64,000 nucleotides of DNA from Delphinapterus leucas (Eukaryota; Chordata; Mammalia; Artiodactyla; Monodontidae), in contig NW_022098036.1 in NCBI RefSeq assembly GCF_002288925.2, positions 35,521,969-35,585,968 of the forward strand. The letters run 5' to 3'. The position numbers were made by a program, and so were the translations under genes. The notes beneath the pieces were generated by a model that did no database searches, had not been told where the DNA came from, and saw only the letters and a list, made by a program, of their open reading frames with translations. The number at the start of each line of letters is the position of its first letter. Position 1 is the first letter of the stretch. Below are positions 36,310 through 46,800 of the stretch, piece after piece.

Positions 36310-38233
36310 AAATTGGAGTCGATTCTCTTAAAACCGGTTGCTAGTTTATCAGCTAAGTTTAGGTAATATTTTAAATCCTTTGTTGTCATTTCAACAATCT
36401 TCACAGCATCTTCACAAGGAGTAGATTCCATCTCAAGAAACCCCTTTCTTTGCTCATCCATAAGAAGCAACTCCTCATTGGTTAAAGTTTTATCATGAGA
36501 TTGCAGCAATTCAGTCACATCTTCAGGGGCCACTTTTAATTCTAGTTCTCATGCTATTTCCACCACATCTGCAGTTACTTCCCCCACTGAAGTCTTAAAC
36601 TCTCGAAGTCATCCACGAGAGTTAAAATCAACTTCTTCCAAACTCCTGTTAACGTTGATATCTTGACCTCTTCCCGTGAGTCACAAATATTCTTATGGCA
36701 TCTAGAATGGTGAATCCTTTCCAGGCTTTCAACAGACTTTGCCCAGATCCATCAGAAGAATCACTATCTATGGCAACTATTGCCTTACAAAACGTATTTC
36801 TTAAGTAATAAAACTTGAAAGTTGAAATGACCCCTTGATCCATGGGCTGCAGAATAGATATTATATTAGCAGGCATGAAAGCAAGATGAATCTTGTACAT
36901 CTTCATCAGAGCTCTTGGGTGATCAGGTGCATTGTCAATGAGCAGTAACATTTTGAAAGGAATCTTTTTTTCTCAGCAGCGGGTCTCAACAGTGGGCTTA
37001 AAATAGTAAACCATGTTGTAAACAGATGTGCTGTCATCCAGGCTTTGTTGTTCTATTTATAGAGCACAGGCAGAGTAGGTTTAGCATAATTCTTAAGGGC
37101 CCTAGGATTTTCAGAATGGTAAATGAGCATTGGCTTCAACTTAGTCACCAACTGCCTCTAACAAGACAGTCAGCCTGTCCTTGAAGCTTTGAAGCCAGGC
37201 TTTGACTTCTCCTCTTTAGCTATGAAAGTCCTACATAGCATCTTCTTTCAACAGAAGGCTTTTTGGTCTACATTGAAAAATCTGTTGTTTAGTATGTCCA
37301 TCTTCATTTATTATCTTAGCTGGATCTTCTGGATAACTTGCGGTAGCTTCCACATCAGCACTTGCTGCTTTACCTTGTGTTTTTATGTCATGGAGATGCC
37401 TTGATTTCTTAAACCTCGTGAACCAACCTTGATTAGCGTCAAACTTTTCTTCTGCGGCTTCCTCACCTCTCTCAGTCTTCAAAGAATTGAAGAGAGTTAG
37501 GGCCTTGCTCTGGATTAGGCTTTGGCTTAAGGGAATGTTGTGGTTGGCTTGATCCATGCAGACCACTTAAACTTTCTCCATATCTGCAATCGGGCTGTTT
37601 TGCTTTCTTATCATTCATGGGTTCACTGGAGCAGCACTTTATTTTCCTTCAAGAACTTTTCCTTTTCATTCACAACTTGGCTAACTGTTTGGCACAACAG
37701 GCCTAGCTTTCAGCCTATCTTGGCTTACAACATGCCTTCCTCGCTAAGCTTAATCATTTCTAGCTTTTGATTTAAAGGGAGAGACGTGAAACTCGTCCTT
37801 TCACTTGAACACTTAGAGGCAACTGTGGGGTTATTAACTGGCCTAATTTCAATATTGCTGTGTCTCAGGGAATAGGGAAGCCTGAGGAGAGGGAGAGAGA
37901 TGGGGGGAATGGTGGTCGGTAGAGCAGTCAGAACACACATAGCATTTGCCGCCTTACATGGGCACAGTTCTTGGTGCCCCAAAACAATGACAGTAGTAAC
38001 ATCGAAGATCACTGATCAGAGATCATAGTAATAAATATAATAATAATAAAAAGTTTGATATATTGCAAGAATTATCCAAATTTGACACAGAGAGATGAAG
38101 TCACCAAATACTGTTGGAAAAATCGCACCACTAGACTTGCTAGACGCAGGGTTGCCAGAAACCTCCAATTTGTAAAAAGCACGGTGTCTGTGAAGTGCAA
38201 TAAAGCCAAACACAATAAAACAAGATAGGCCTG

Positions 38234-38325
38234 TATATACTATCATCATCCCTGTTTGAGATGAGAAAACTGAGATCATAGAGTTAGTAAGTGGTAGTTG
38301 TGTGGCAGGAACACAAATGCAGCCT
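38234..38325 (-). repeat. MIR SINE, half right of Tigger1
   Basis: The run tatactatcatcatccctgt, followed by a ttgagatgagaaaactgag block and gagttagtaagtggtagttg, continues the reversed MIR exactly where the fragment ending at 35543 stops. Joined across the Tigger1, the two halves give the normal MIR order with only the TA duplicated. Confidence 0.88.
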
Positions 38326-38855
38326 GTGTACTATATATTGACTCCGTGGACTTGGACCATATTTTTTCATGGTAGAGATTTTTAACTTTTTGGTACCAAA
38401 CTGCTACTATTTGCCCCCCTATAGATCTGAGTTCCCTGGGGCAGAGGGCAGAGAAATAGTTCTCAGGGGGATGTCCAGAGCAGAGTCGGGGCAAGAAGGT
38501 GGTGGTTGTCTTCTCTGATTGTGACCTCAGCCAACCAAGAGACTGTAGCAGGTCTTGACAGTCTGCCAGACATGGTTTAAGCCGTACTTTGGTAAATCAT
38601 AATCTACTGGGTAGATCTCATTCCACAAGTGCGATTTTTTACATAGGCTGATTCCTAGGCAACTCTTACCCTTTTAACCCAAATAATACACATGCATTAA
38701 AAATACTGTGGCAAGTATACAGAAGAGCAGTTCTCCTATACCCAAACAGTATTGGAAATAGACATCTGATAGTCCCAGAAAAGTAAGTTGTATTCTAATA
38801 CTCATCCAGGCTAAAGTGTAACAGACTGATAGAAAAATCTATAAGAATTTGAAGC
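38326..38855. other. Unassigned stretch
   Basis: No recognised gene or repeat between the MIR and the next SINE. Confidence 0.4.
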
Positions 38856-38869
38856 AAGAATGGATAAAG

Positions 38870-39074
38870 GAGCTTCCCTGGTGGCGCAGTGGTTGAGAGT
38901 CCACTTGCCGATGCAGGGGACACGGGTTCGTGCCCCGGTCCGGGGAGATCCCACATGCCGCGGAGCGGCTGGGCCCGTGAACCATGGCCGCTGAGCCTGC
39001 GCGTCTGGAACCTGTGCTCCGCAACGGGAGAGGCCACAACAGTGAGAGGCCCGCGTACCGCAAAAAAAAAAAAA
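38870..39074 (+). mobile_element. CHR-family SINE (copy 3)
   Basis: This is a complete copy from gagcttccctggtggcgcag to a pure A tail (39062-39076). The A-box-like tggcgcagtggttgagag (38882-38899) and the B-box-like ggttcgtgccc (38925-38935) are both present. A perfect 14-bp target duplication, aagaatggataaag, flanks it at 38856-38869 and 39075-39088. The uninterrupted tail and perfect duplication suggest a young insertion. Confidence 0.97.
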
Positions 39075-39088
39075 AAGAATGGATAAAG

Positions 39089-39685
39089 TTCTAGGTATTG
39101 AAGTAGTGAAGATATTAACAGTAACATTTCTATTAGTAAGTTGCTGTTGAAAATACTGATACTGTAACGATTTTATACTAATTCTGTATTGTTTCCACCA
39201 CTCCCTCTTCAAGTATGACTGGAAGCAGATGAAAGTGGATATGGGCTAGAGAGAAGACCGTCTCTAAGCTTCCGGAACTGTGTTCCAGATGGGAATGGGC
39301 GATCGAGAGTGTGAAACAAGATGAAGGAAGGAGGGAGGCAATTCCCACTGAGGTTCTCTCTTTGGCAGCAGCGTGCTTTACCTCAGTAACTACTTCTTCT
39401 AAGTACACAGCACTGGCCTGCACATTCATCAATGTGAGGACAGGAGGGCAGGTAGGGGGTGGCGAGGAAAGAGAATAAAAAATGCCCAATGCTGAAGTCT
39501 TTCATCCACTCGACAATTTTGCCTGAGTCCAATTCTGTTTACCTTCAAATAACACCCGTCCTCCCAGGTATGTGAGAGACTTCAAGGCTGCTGGCTGTCT
39601 CCTGCTCAGCAAGCATAGGTCATGGTGTCCTAGGGAGTGTCTCCTGCTCTCCAGGGCTGTGTAAAGGCCAACATCTCCCTCCCAT

Positions 39686-39688
<3 letters not shown>
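39089..39688. other. Unassigned stretch
   Basis: No recognised repeat. A 103-codon minus-strand open frame (39178-39489) has an ordinary amino-acid mix but matches nothing I know, and there is no evidence of splicing or a promoter. Confidence 0.4.
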
Positions 39689-39723
<35 letters not shown>

Positions 39724-39749
39724 TGTGTGTGTGTGTGTGTGTGTGTGTG
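39689..39749. repeat. Long (GT)n microsatellite with CG interruption
   Basis: About 61 bases of alternating GT with a central tgcgcgtg interruption at 39718-39724. Fully alternating purine-pyrimidine DNA of this length can adopt the Z form. It is likely to be polymorphic. Confidence 0.95.
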
Positions 39750-39876
39750 CCGACAGTTCTTTTACATGGGGCACATGATCAACTCATTATTTTTATGCTA
39801 AATGCCTATCAATGGGAGCCACCAACACTGAATTTTTGAATCCTAAGTTAATTTTTTAAAAATTCAGCACTGTTTA

Positions 39877-40052
39877 TAAATGGCAAGGTCCTACTCTATA
39901 GCACAGGGAAGTTTATTCAATATCCTGTGATAACCCATAATGGAAAAGAATATGAAAAAGAATATATATATATGTATAACTGAATCACTTTGCTTAAAGC
40001 AGAAATTAACACAACATTGTAAATCAACTATACTTCAATAAAATAAAATTAA
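39877..40052 (+). mobile_element. L1 LINE 3' end with perfect target duplication
   Basis: The blocks ggtcctactctatagcacag, ttcaatatcctgtgataacc, ataatggaaaagaatatgaa, tgtataactgaatcactttg and ttgtaaatcaactatacttc form the L1 3' UTR end typical of cetartiodactyls. It ends in an A-rich aataaaataaaatt tail. A perfect 19-bp duplication, aaaaattcagcactgttta, lies at 39858-39876 and 40053-40071. Only about 176 bases of the roughly 6-kb element were copied, the usual 5'-truncated outcome of target-primed reverse transcription. Confidence 0.95.
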
Positions 40053-40071
40053 AAAAATTCAGCACTGTTTA

Positions 40072-40498
40072 GATCTTAAAATCAGTTCTGGGGGTTGCTG
40101 CTTTACTGAAAGAAGAATTGAGAAAAGGTTCAAAAGGAAGCTGAGAAAATTGAAACATAAGACTTTTAAAGAATGGTTAAATGGATGGGATTATTCAGCC
40201 TGGAGGAGCCCTGGGGGTGACGTGAGCACGGGTGAGGTTCCTCCGCAGAGGCTGGCAGCGAGTCTTTCTGTTTGTAAAGGGAAAATGCAGTGTGCAGGAT
40301 CTGGGTGGTAAAGGAAGGGTTTCCTGACACTGAAGACTATTATGATTAAAAATCGGTGATTGAGGACAGGTGGGTTGCCTCCTGATTGGACATTCTGGAA
40401 GGCCAGGTATACACTGCTGAGAAGAATGGCTTAAGAATGACCCTGCCTGAACTTGGGGAGGGGGAGGATGAATGAATATGTATGTATGTGTGTGTAAG
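40072..40498. other. Unassigned stretch
   Basis: No recognised gene. It ends in a short (ATGT)n and (AG)n run (40475-40510) into which the next SINE inserted. Confidence 0.4.
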
Positions 40499-40510
40499 AG
40501 AGAGACAGAC

Positions 40511-40717
40511 AAGGTGCTTCCCTGGTGGCGCAGCGGTTGAGCGTCCGCCTGCCGATGCATGGGACGAGGGTTCGTGCCCCGGTCCGGGAAGATCCCACAT
40601 GCCGCGGAGCGGCTGGGCCCGTGAGCCATGGCCGCTGAGCCTGCGCGTCCGGAGCCTGTGCTCCGCAACGGGAGAGGCCACAACAGTGAGGGGCCCGCGT
40701 ACTGCAAAAAAAAAAAA
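40511..40717 (+). mobile_element. CHR-family SINE (copy 4)
   Basis: Complete body from aaggtgcttccctggtggcg to a short A tail (40706-40718). The target duplication is agagagacagac at 40499-40510 and 40718-40729, within an (AG/ACAG)n run, so its exact ends are ambiguous. Substitutions in the tRNA-derived part (gatgcatgggacgaggg) set it apart from the other copies. The longest minus-strand open frames nearby (182 and 186 codons) are simply this SINE read backwards. Confidence 0.95.
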
Positions 40718-40735
40718 AGAGAGACAGACAGACAA

Positions 40736-43434
40736 ATACTCAATGATGATTCTAGGTTGTGTTCTAAGGTTGTCGGGAGAAAGCCATGAAGAGTTTCTGG
40801 TCAACAAAACTGGAACTTGAAACCAAATATGTATACACCTCCATACGCACTTCATTGTGACACCAAGCACACTCTTCAGACAAACACAGCTCAGGGTGAA
40901 AGTCAAATGGGTGCTACAAAATGCACTGTCTGCCAGGGCTCTAACCTGCCTCAGTGGGATATTTACAACGCTATTACAAAGGAAAAGAAATGAACCTGCA
41001 GGGGAAAGAAGCTAAACCAATGCACTCCAGTGAGTGCACTGAAATACACATAGCCACAGGCATCCACTTGGCTGGCAAGATGGAAACTACAGCAGATCTG
41101 ACCCGAATCCAAGAAGCAACTCATGGAGATTCTCAGTCACTCCATGTAGGCGTTGGAGGTTCTCATGCACCAAGCAAGGAAAAACTCCTGGTGTTTGTAC
41201 AGATGGCCCTTTTGTTAAATTTCACAGGCATCATTGGGCTCATTCTCATATCATCCTAGAGCTGTTTACACTTTTCCCATTTCAGAGATAGGGTCACTGA
41301 GCCACTGACCATCTCCTGCACTATATGAGGGGGGAAGCCAGTGCTCACCTGTGTGTGGAGCTGAGAAACGTGTAACCTGTGGGCAATGATCAGAGATGGC
41401 TCAGATAGCTTAATTATCCAACTATTTAAGAACCAGGTCTCTATCCAACCCCAGCCTGTCACAGCATCAACCGCTCTTGCCAATATTACAGCTTTAAGCA
41501 GCGTTTACTCTGTTGGTGAACACAGTGTGTGGTAAAATGATTTAGCATCATGAATAAACACATATGCTTCCTTGGGTGCAAATTTTAGAAGTGAGAAACC
41601 CATTTTCTGGCCCATGATTTAATAGACTAGAAACAAACTAAAAGGTACTTCATTTACTATGCGTGAACAAATAACTCCTTTGCAGCAAGTGAACTTTTTG
41701 ATATCAAGTGCTGCACTTAGAACTGCTGGTTACAGGTTGTGCATCCCTATTGCTAACATGCGTGTGTGCACACACACTCTTGCACGCACTTCTAAACATA
41801 CCCCAGTGGTATTTCTTTGATGCCTGGAAACATAAGTGAGTATAGAACTGGTTGATAATGGGTGACCAATACCATAAGGTAAAGAAGGAATCCTGAGTAG
41901 GAAAAAAAAAAAACACATTAAGCTAGAGGTTAATAAAGAGATGCTACTCTAGGCAGCAACAAAGAGAAGTATCAATAGATCTTCTCTATTAAAAAAAAAA
42001 AAAAAAAGCCATGTAACTTGCACGCCTGGCTTCCTTAGCTTGACAGTGGTGTCCTCTAGCCTGCATGCTCCCCCAGGAGACAGACACGTCATTTTACTTT
42101 TCGTCTTGTTCCCATTTCATGTTTACATTTTATTTTCTCATTCCCTTCCCCGAATCCCCCTGCTTCTAGTTTCTAGCTCCGTGTTTACAGAGACCTTTAC
42201 TAGAATCAGGGAGGGTGAAGAGACCCCATTTTTTCCTCTTCTCTGGCAATGTCCGTTCTTTTTTTTTTTCTCTTCCCAGAGAATAGATAAGTTTACCCAG
42301 AAAATAAAAAGCTAATACAACCTTTTGCTCATCAACAAAAGTGTGTCTTGTTGTAGCCAGGAATAAGTTAATAAAACAGGGAAAAGCCTTAGTGCCTTAA
42401 AAATAGGCTCCTTGGGGTTATGAAGGAACAATGTTGTTTTTTCTTCCCAGCGTGCAAGGATTTAATTAAGTGATAACAGTCACCTTGGGGTGGCTGCACA
42501 AGGCAATAATATCTAGGTGAAGAAAAATGCTGAAGAGAGTTGAGTACAGTCAATTTATCTTCAGAGAAGGCAATAAATGAACAAAGCATAGGTATTGGGC
42601 TGATTGTTTTGCAATGTTTCCATTACTGATAAGCATCAAAAAAAAAAAAACAGATTTGGTATTTTCAGTTTCTGAAATGTATTAAAGACAGAGAAAGGAA
42701 ATGAAAAAATTGCTGTGAGGTCACATCCTCACATTCTAATACCAAACAGTTTGGTAATTATTCAAGCTAAACATAGAACAAGGGAATTTTCCTGTTGACA
42801 CAAAGGATGGGAACACAGCTGGGTCATGTATTTATAAGCAAACATACAGAACTTGGACATTTTTGTTCTGCCAGAAAGAAGGAAAGAAATTGTAAAGTGA
42901 GGGCAGAGCCAGGCTGCGTTGGTAAGCAGTCTCAGAAGCAGTAGACTTTCTGTGTCGAAAGGTCAAGTTTGAGGGGACTTTTTGAAACTTCAGGGGAATT
43001 GCTACGAGAAGCATTATGACCAGGCATGAAGAACTTCCTAAAAAACAACCAACCAAAGAAAGACAAACGCCAAGACAATGACATTATCAGCCCTGCATAA
43101 TATTCAGAAATAACAATAAGGTTAGAATAAGATCACTGGAAACTCAGGCCCACAGAGAATGTTAATGACAGAAAAATACAGTATTTGTGCTCAGAGAGAA
43201 GGCTGAGGCAAGGTTTGAATGAAGTGCGTGTAAATACTCAGCTGATAAAGCCAAGAGGTTACTTTGATTTCTTTCATATTTCGAGGCATGGGTTTGAGGG
43301 ACTTGGTAAACAGTGAGGAAGCTTTCTTTTTTCTAGAAACAAGAATGACAGCAACACAAAACCTCCATGTACACTGCTCGAGTCTCTCATGGGTGGATCT
43401 CAGAGCACCCTGCCAAATTAATTAATTCTAACAC
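40736..43434. other. Unique non-coding stretch
   Basis: No recognised gene or mobile element. An isolated A-run (41991-42007) could be the remains of a retroposon tail but has no recognisable body in front of it. The 101-codon plus-strand open frame at 40954-41259 has no known motif. Confidence 0.42.
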
Positions 43435-43535
43435 TGCCTCTGCTTGAGAGAAGGAAAATGAGGCACCAGGGTTGAATGTAACTTGTCTGAGACCACTCAA
43501 CCCGTTCGCCTTACAGTTTTGATCCCTAATTCCCA
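43435..43535 (-). repeat. Degenerate MIR fragment (possible)
   Basis: The sequence gaaggaaaatgaggcaccag, then gaatgtaacttgtctgagac, then cactcaacc loosely follows the reversed MIR core (GAGGAAACTGAGGCAC, TAACTTGCCCAAGGTCAC). The similarity is weak. Confidence 0.45.
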
Positions 43536-43653
43536 CAATTCCCACGCTCCTTGTGTACTTAACTGCCTTCTTGGAGACCATATCACCTCCCTCTCAGGAG
43601 TTCAGGTTCCTGTCTCTCCAAATTCTGTGGTGATCAAAAAAATCTTGCCCCTT

Positions 43654-43850
43654 GGGCTTCCCTGGTGGCGCAGTGGTTGAGAGTCCACCTGCCGATGCAG
43701 GGGACATGGGTTCGTGCCCCGGTCTGGGAAGATCCCACATGCCGTGGAGCAGCTGGGCCCGTGAGCCATGGGCATCTGGAGCCTGTGCTCCGCAGCGGGA
43801 GAGGCTACAACAGTGAGAGGCCCGCGTAACGCAAAAAAAAAAAAAAAAAA
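43654..43850 (+). mobile_element. CHR-family SINE (copy 5), internally deleted
   Basis: It starts gggcttccctggtggcgcag and ends in a long A tail (43833-43856). The flanks carry an aaaaaaatcttgcccctt-like duplication (43636-43653; again from about 43850 to 43866 with one C fewer). Relative to the other copies it lacks about 13 bases after gtgagccatgg near 43770, and it has several transitions at CpG sites, which suggests greater age or a distinct subfamily. Confidence 0.95.
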
Positions 43851-43866
43851 AAAAAATCTTGCCCTT

Positions 43867-46800
43867 GATCCCTGCCCTCCTCTTCCCCCGCTATGGTTCC
43901 AAACATCCTCTTCCTTCAGTGAAAAGTGGATTCGACAGGGCAGCAGGGTTGGGACCTCTGTTTCTGGCTAGGTCAGCCAATGCAAAGAGCAGTGGTGGGA
44001 ATCTGCACAAGGAAGCCAGCGATGGCCCGGGGACAGGGAAGTTTTCTTTCCCTGAACAATCTCTTCCTTCACCCATGTCTCCCCTAGAGCACATGTGCTT
44101 CATTGCCTCCCCTCCCTCTGCAGGATACGCAAAGAATAAGAGTCAGCTAGATGATGCTTGAGAGGTTGCCTGCATAAGGAAAACTGTAAATAACTCAAAA
44201 GGAAGATACAATCACAAATGCTTTGTCACAGAAATTATACGGATTTATATGCCAGATTTAAAAATTACAGAGCGTTGGGATGGGTAAAGCTCAATGAGTT
44301 TTTCAAGAGAAAAAATATAATTTCTCACAATTATTATGGCTGGTAGTACTAAACTGTCTTAAGTATGCATTATAAGGGGATGGTTTTGCAATGGATGTTT
44401 CTTAAGAAAAACTGTCTTATTTTATCAAGTAAGCAAATAATCTAAGGCAGTATTTAGGAGAAATGGGGTTCCACTCTCCTAGGTGTCCCCATCTTTTCCA
44501 AATACTTGTCAGTGCTTTCTAATAACAGAAGTAAAATTAATTCTCATAGGTCCTATGTCAAGGGTTTAGGTGACAGATCCCTCTGTGACAGCAGATTTTA
44601 ATACTAGATGACTTGGGGTTTCCTGTTGACAGCTGTCCAAGACTGACTACTGCAAGAGCCAAACCGTTTAAGGAATTATTTACTCTTGCATTCCAAAGAG
44701 ATTCGTAAAATGCTGAATGCACGGATGTTGGAGCTTTATATTATGTTCTGGTTTGGACCCTCCTAGGCTAACAGCACAACCTAGTAGGGAGAAGGAGGCC
44801 TGACTCGAGCCATACACCTCTGAGCAAAGTGAGGTTCTCGAGATCCTTTTGGTTTTATCTTACCTGTTTGCTGGTGTTATTCTCTGTGTGTGGCCTTTAA
44901 CCATCTGGTCCTTTTGGATCTGGGGGCTATAACCTTCTCTTGGGCCTAATATCTCAGGTCCTCAGGAAGCACTGGATAGGATGGGGCCAACCAGGTGGCA
45001 CCCATGACAATACATAAACACAGAAGATTTTCTTTTTTGATTGTCCACAATGACCAAAAAAAAAGACCCATCCATGCATTTCCTGGTGTTCAAGTGAAAA
45101 CCAGCCCGACAGGCTGAGGGTCCTCGCCACCACCACCTGACATTTGTCGCAACCAGGGGAAGCTGAAAGCTTTGTTATCCACCTGGCTGAGGCTAACTGG
45201 CCAGATCAAGACTCCAGCTGCTAACTCGGACCCCCAGGGCTAGCAGTGCTCTGTGTGCCATAGCCTTTGCACACCTAGCGTTCCCTCCTAAGAGTGTTCC
45301 CCTTGGCATGGGTGTCTTGATTCACTCATGAGGTCACCACACTTCCTGTCCAATGTCAAGTGGGTCTCTCCTCTCCGGACAGCAGTGGCTTCACAGTGGA
45401 GTTCTGGGACAGGGTATAATTGACTGAGGAGTTAGTAACTTCATCAATTACTCCATCTGACTGAGAAGCATAGCGCCCATAGATGGGATCAGGGTTGGAT
45501 GTTCCTTTATGCTTCTCTCTCTCAACTTACATTGCCCATTTAGCATCACCATCACCACCCGTGATGCTCTCCCAAAGGGAGACTTTAAAATGAGATTGAC
45601 GGTCTTACTGGCATATGGATTTAATATTCAAAGAGGCTAAGGAAGCTACAATTCCAATTAATGCCCATTCATCTATGAACTAGCCATGTTCTCAAACAAC
45701 CGGCCAGTTAAACGTTTATGCCTGTGTTGAAACCTCTATTTACCACCTTATTAGTAACAATAATACACGCTAGGAACTTCTGTTTGAGCATGTCAAAGTG
45801 AAACACCGATCTGTTTAATTTTTATCCTCAAAAGTGAAGTGGCTGGCACATTCTAATGTGCCCTAAATTAGGGCAGCTGCCATCAGTTAAATACACAAAT
45901 GATTAAACAAAGAACAGAAGTGTTAAAGCAGGCAAAATCTACTCATTTATTGATCTTCAGCAAGCAGCAGAAATAAATTTCATTTATTTTAGCCACAGAA
46001 GATTAAATGTTCCTTCCAGGAGTACAGAAACACTGTGTATGTGGAGGGGAAGATATGCACCATTATATTTACTCACTATTCCTGTCATATATCTTAATTT
46101 CCAATTCATGCTCATTATGACCATATGAAATAGTTCTAGGGCTTTCGTTGTTTTTCATAATATAGCGGTACCATTGATGTATGAAAATAGCTGAGGAAAA
46201 AATAGACTGGTAATTGGATAGACAGTCAGGAAAACGTCCACCAATTTCTTTTTCAAATAGACGGGTAACTGAATTTTCTAGACATTGTGTGAGTAACACA
46301 CACCCGATATCTTAACCGAAAACCTTTGGCTTTATCTTTCAGTTGGAATTCGAAACCACTATTCCATTTTATTGGCAAAGACAGAAAAAATTAGGCTACA
46401 TCTTTTACTTATTATGAAATCTTATCTTTTACCATATCTGAAAGTAGAATTTTAAAACTGTAACAGCAGGAACCCCCAAAGCAAAACACAGCACATAAAA
46501 TAACAATGAGAACCAGTTTCCAAACAGACAACATCCAAAGCTTACATTATAGTCTCAGTTTTATCTTTGGTGCTTAGCCCTGAATCTCCCATTAGTGCGG
46601 ATGGGAAATGCATAGCTAAAGCCCATGCATCAAGGTGAGAAGACACTCCTTGGCATTAGTTCTGACTCCAATGTCATAACACAAATCATGATCATATTTC
46701 TGTATCTCTGCATTTCATTGGGAAAAAATACAATCTAGCACTCTATGCACTCATAAGTTATGACTCCATTCCTCTACTCTATATGGTTATTGCCCTATTC

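Larger units (their letters stand above)
35782..37823 (-). pseudogene. Tigger1 transposase pseudogene (pogo/CENP-B-like)
   Basis: Fragments in order on the minus strand are: the N-terminal CENP-B-type helix-turn-helix (ending LNQKLEMIKLSEEGML near 37725); the second DNA-binding domain ([16 protein letters not shown] within 37231-37566); part of the DDE catalytic domain ([16 protein letters not shown] and [12 protein letters not shown] within 36649-36951); and the C-terminus ending DPPPAKRL at 35782. The start codon is lost: the expected ATG is GTT at 37821-37823. Frameshifts separate the fragments, and a MITE and a SINE interrupt the C-terminal part. The intact enzyme would bind the terminal repeats and cut and join DNA; this copy cannot make it. 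It is about 2.0 kb with insertions, against roughly 590 codons for an intact Tigger1. Confidence 0.93.
35544..38233 (-). mobile_element. Tigger1 DNA transposon, near full length
   Basis: The element is bounded by terminal inverted repeats (caggcacaccccagagatat on the left; gataggcctg as the right end, read inward as caggcctatc) and by the TA target duplication expected for pogo/Tc1-type elements (35542-35543 and 38234-38235). The internal sequence follows Tigger1 along its length. The total span is 2690 bp; subtracting a 67-bp MITE and a roughly 229-bp SINE plus their target duplications leaves close to the usual 2.4-kb Tigger1. The transposase reads on the minus strand and is broken. It is a cut-and-paste element, extinct in this lineage. 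Confidence 0.96.

Noticed and set aside
38870..38945. tRNA gene candidate
   Set aside because: The region has A- and B-box-like words, but it is the tRNA-derived head of the SINE. No cloverleaf acceptor stem or anticodon arm can be paired.
38811..39212. 133- and 110-codon minus-strand frames
   Set aside because: Reverse strand of CHR SINE copy 3; same recurring peptide as the other copies.
40195..40906. 182- and 186-codon minus-strand frames
   Set aside because: Both read through the reverse strand of CHR SINE copy 4, in different frames over the same bases, with simple-repeat sequence attached. They are artefacts of the stop-poor SINE.
41991..42007. Isolated A-run as a possible retroposon tail
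   Set aside because: No recognisable element body precedes it and no target duplication is visible.
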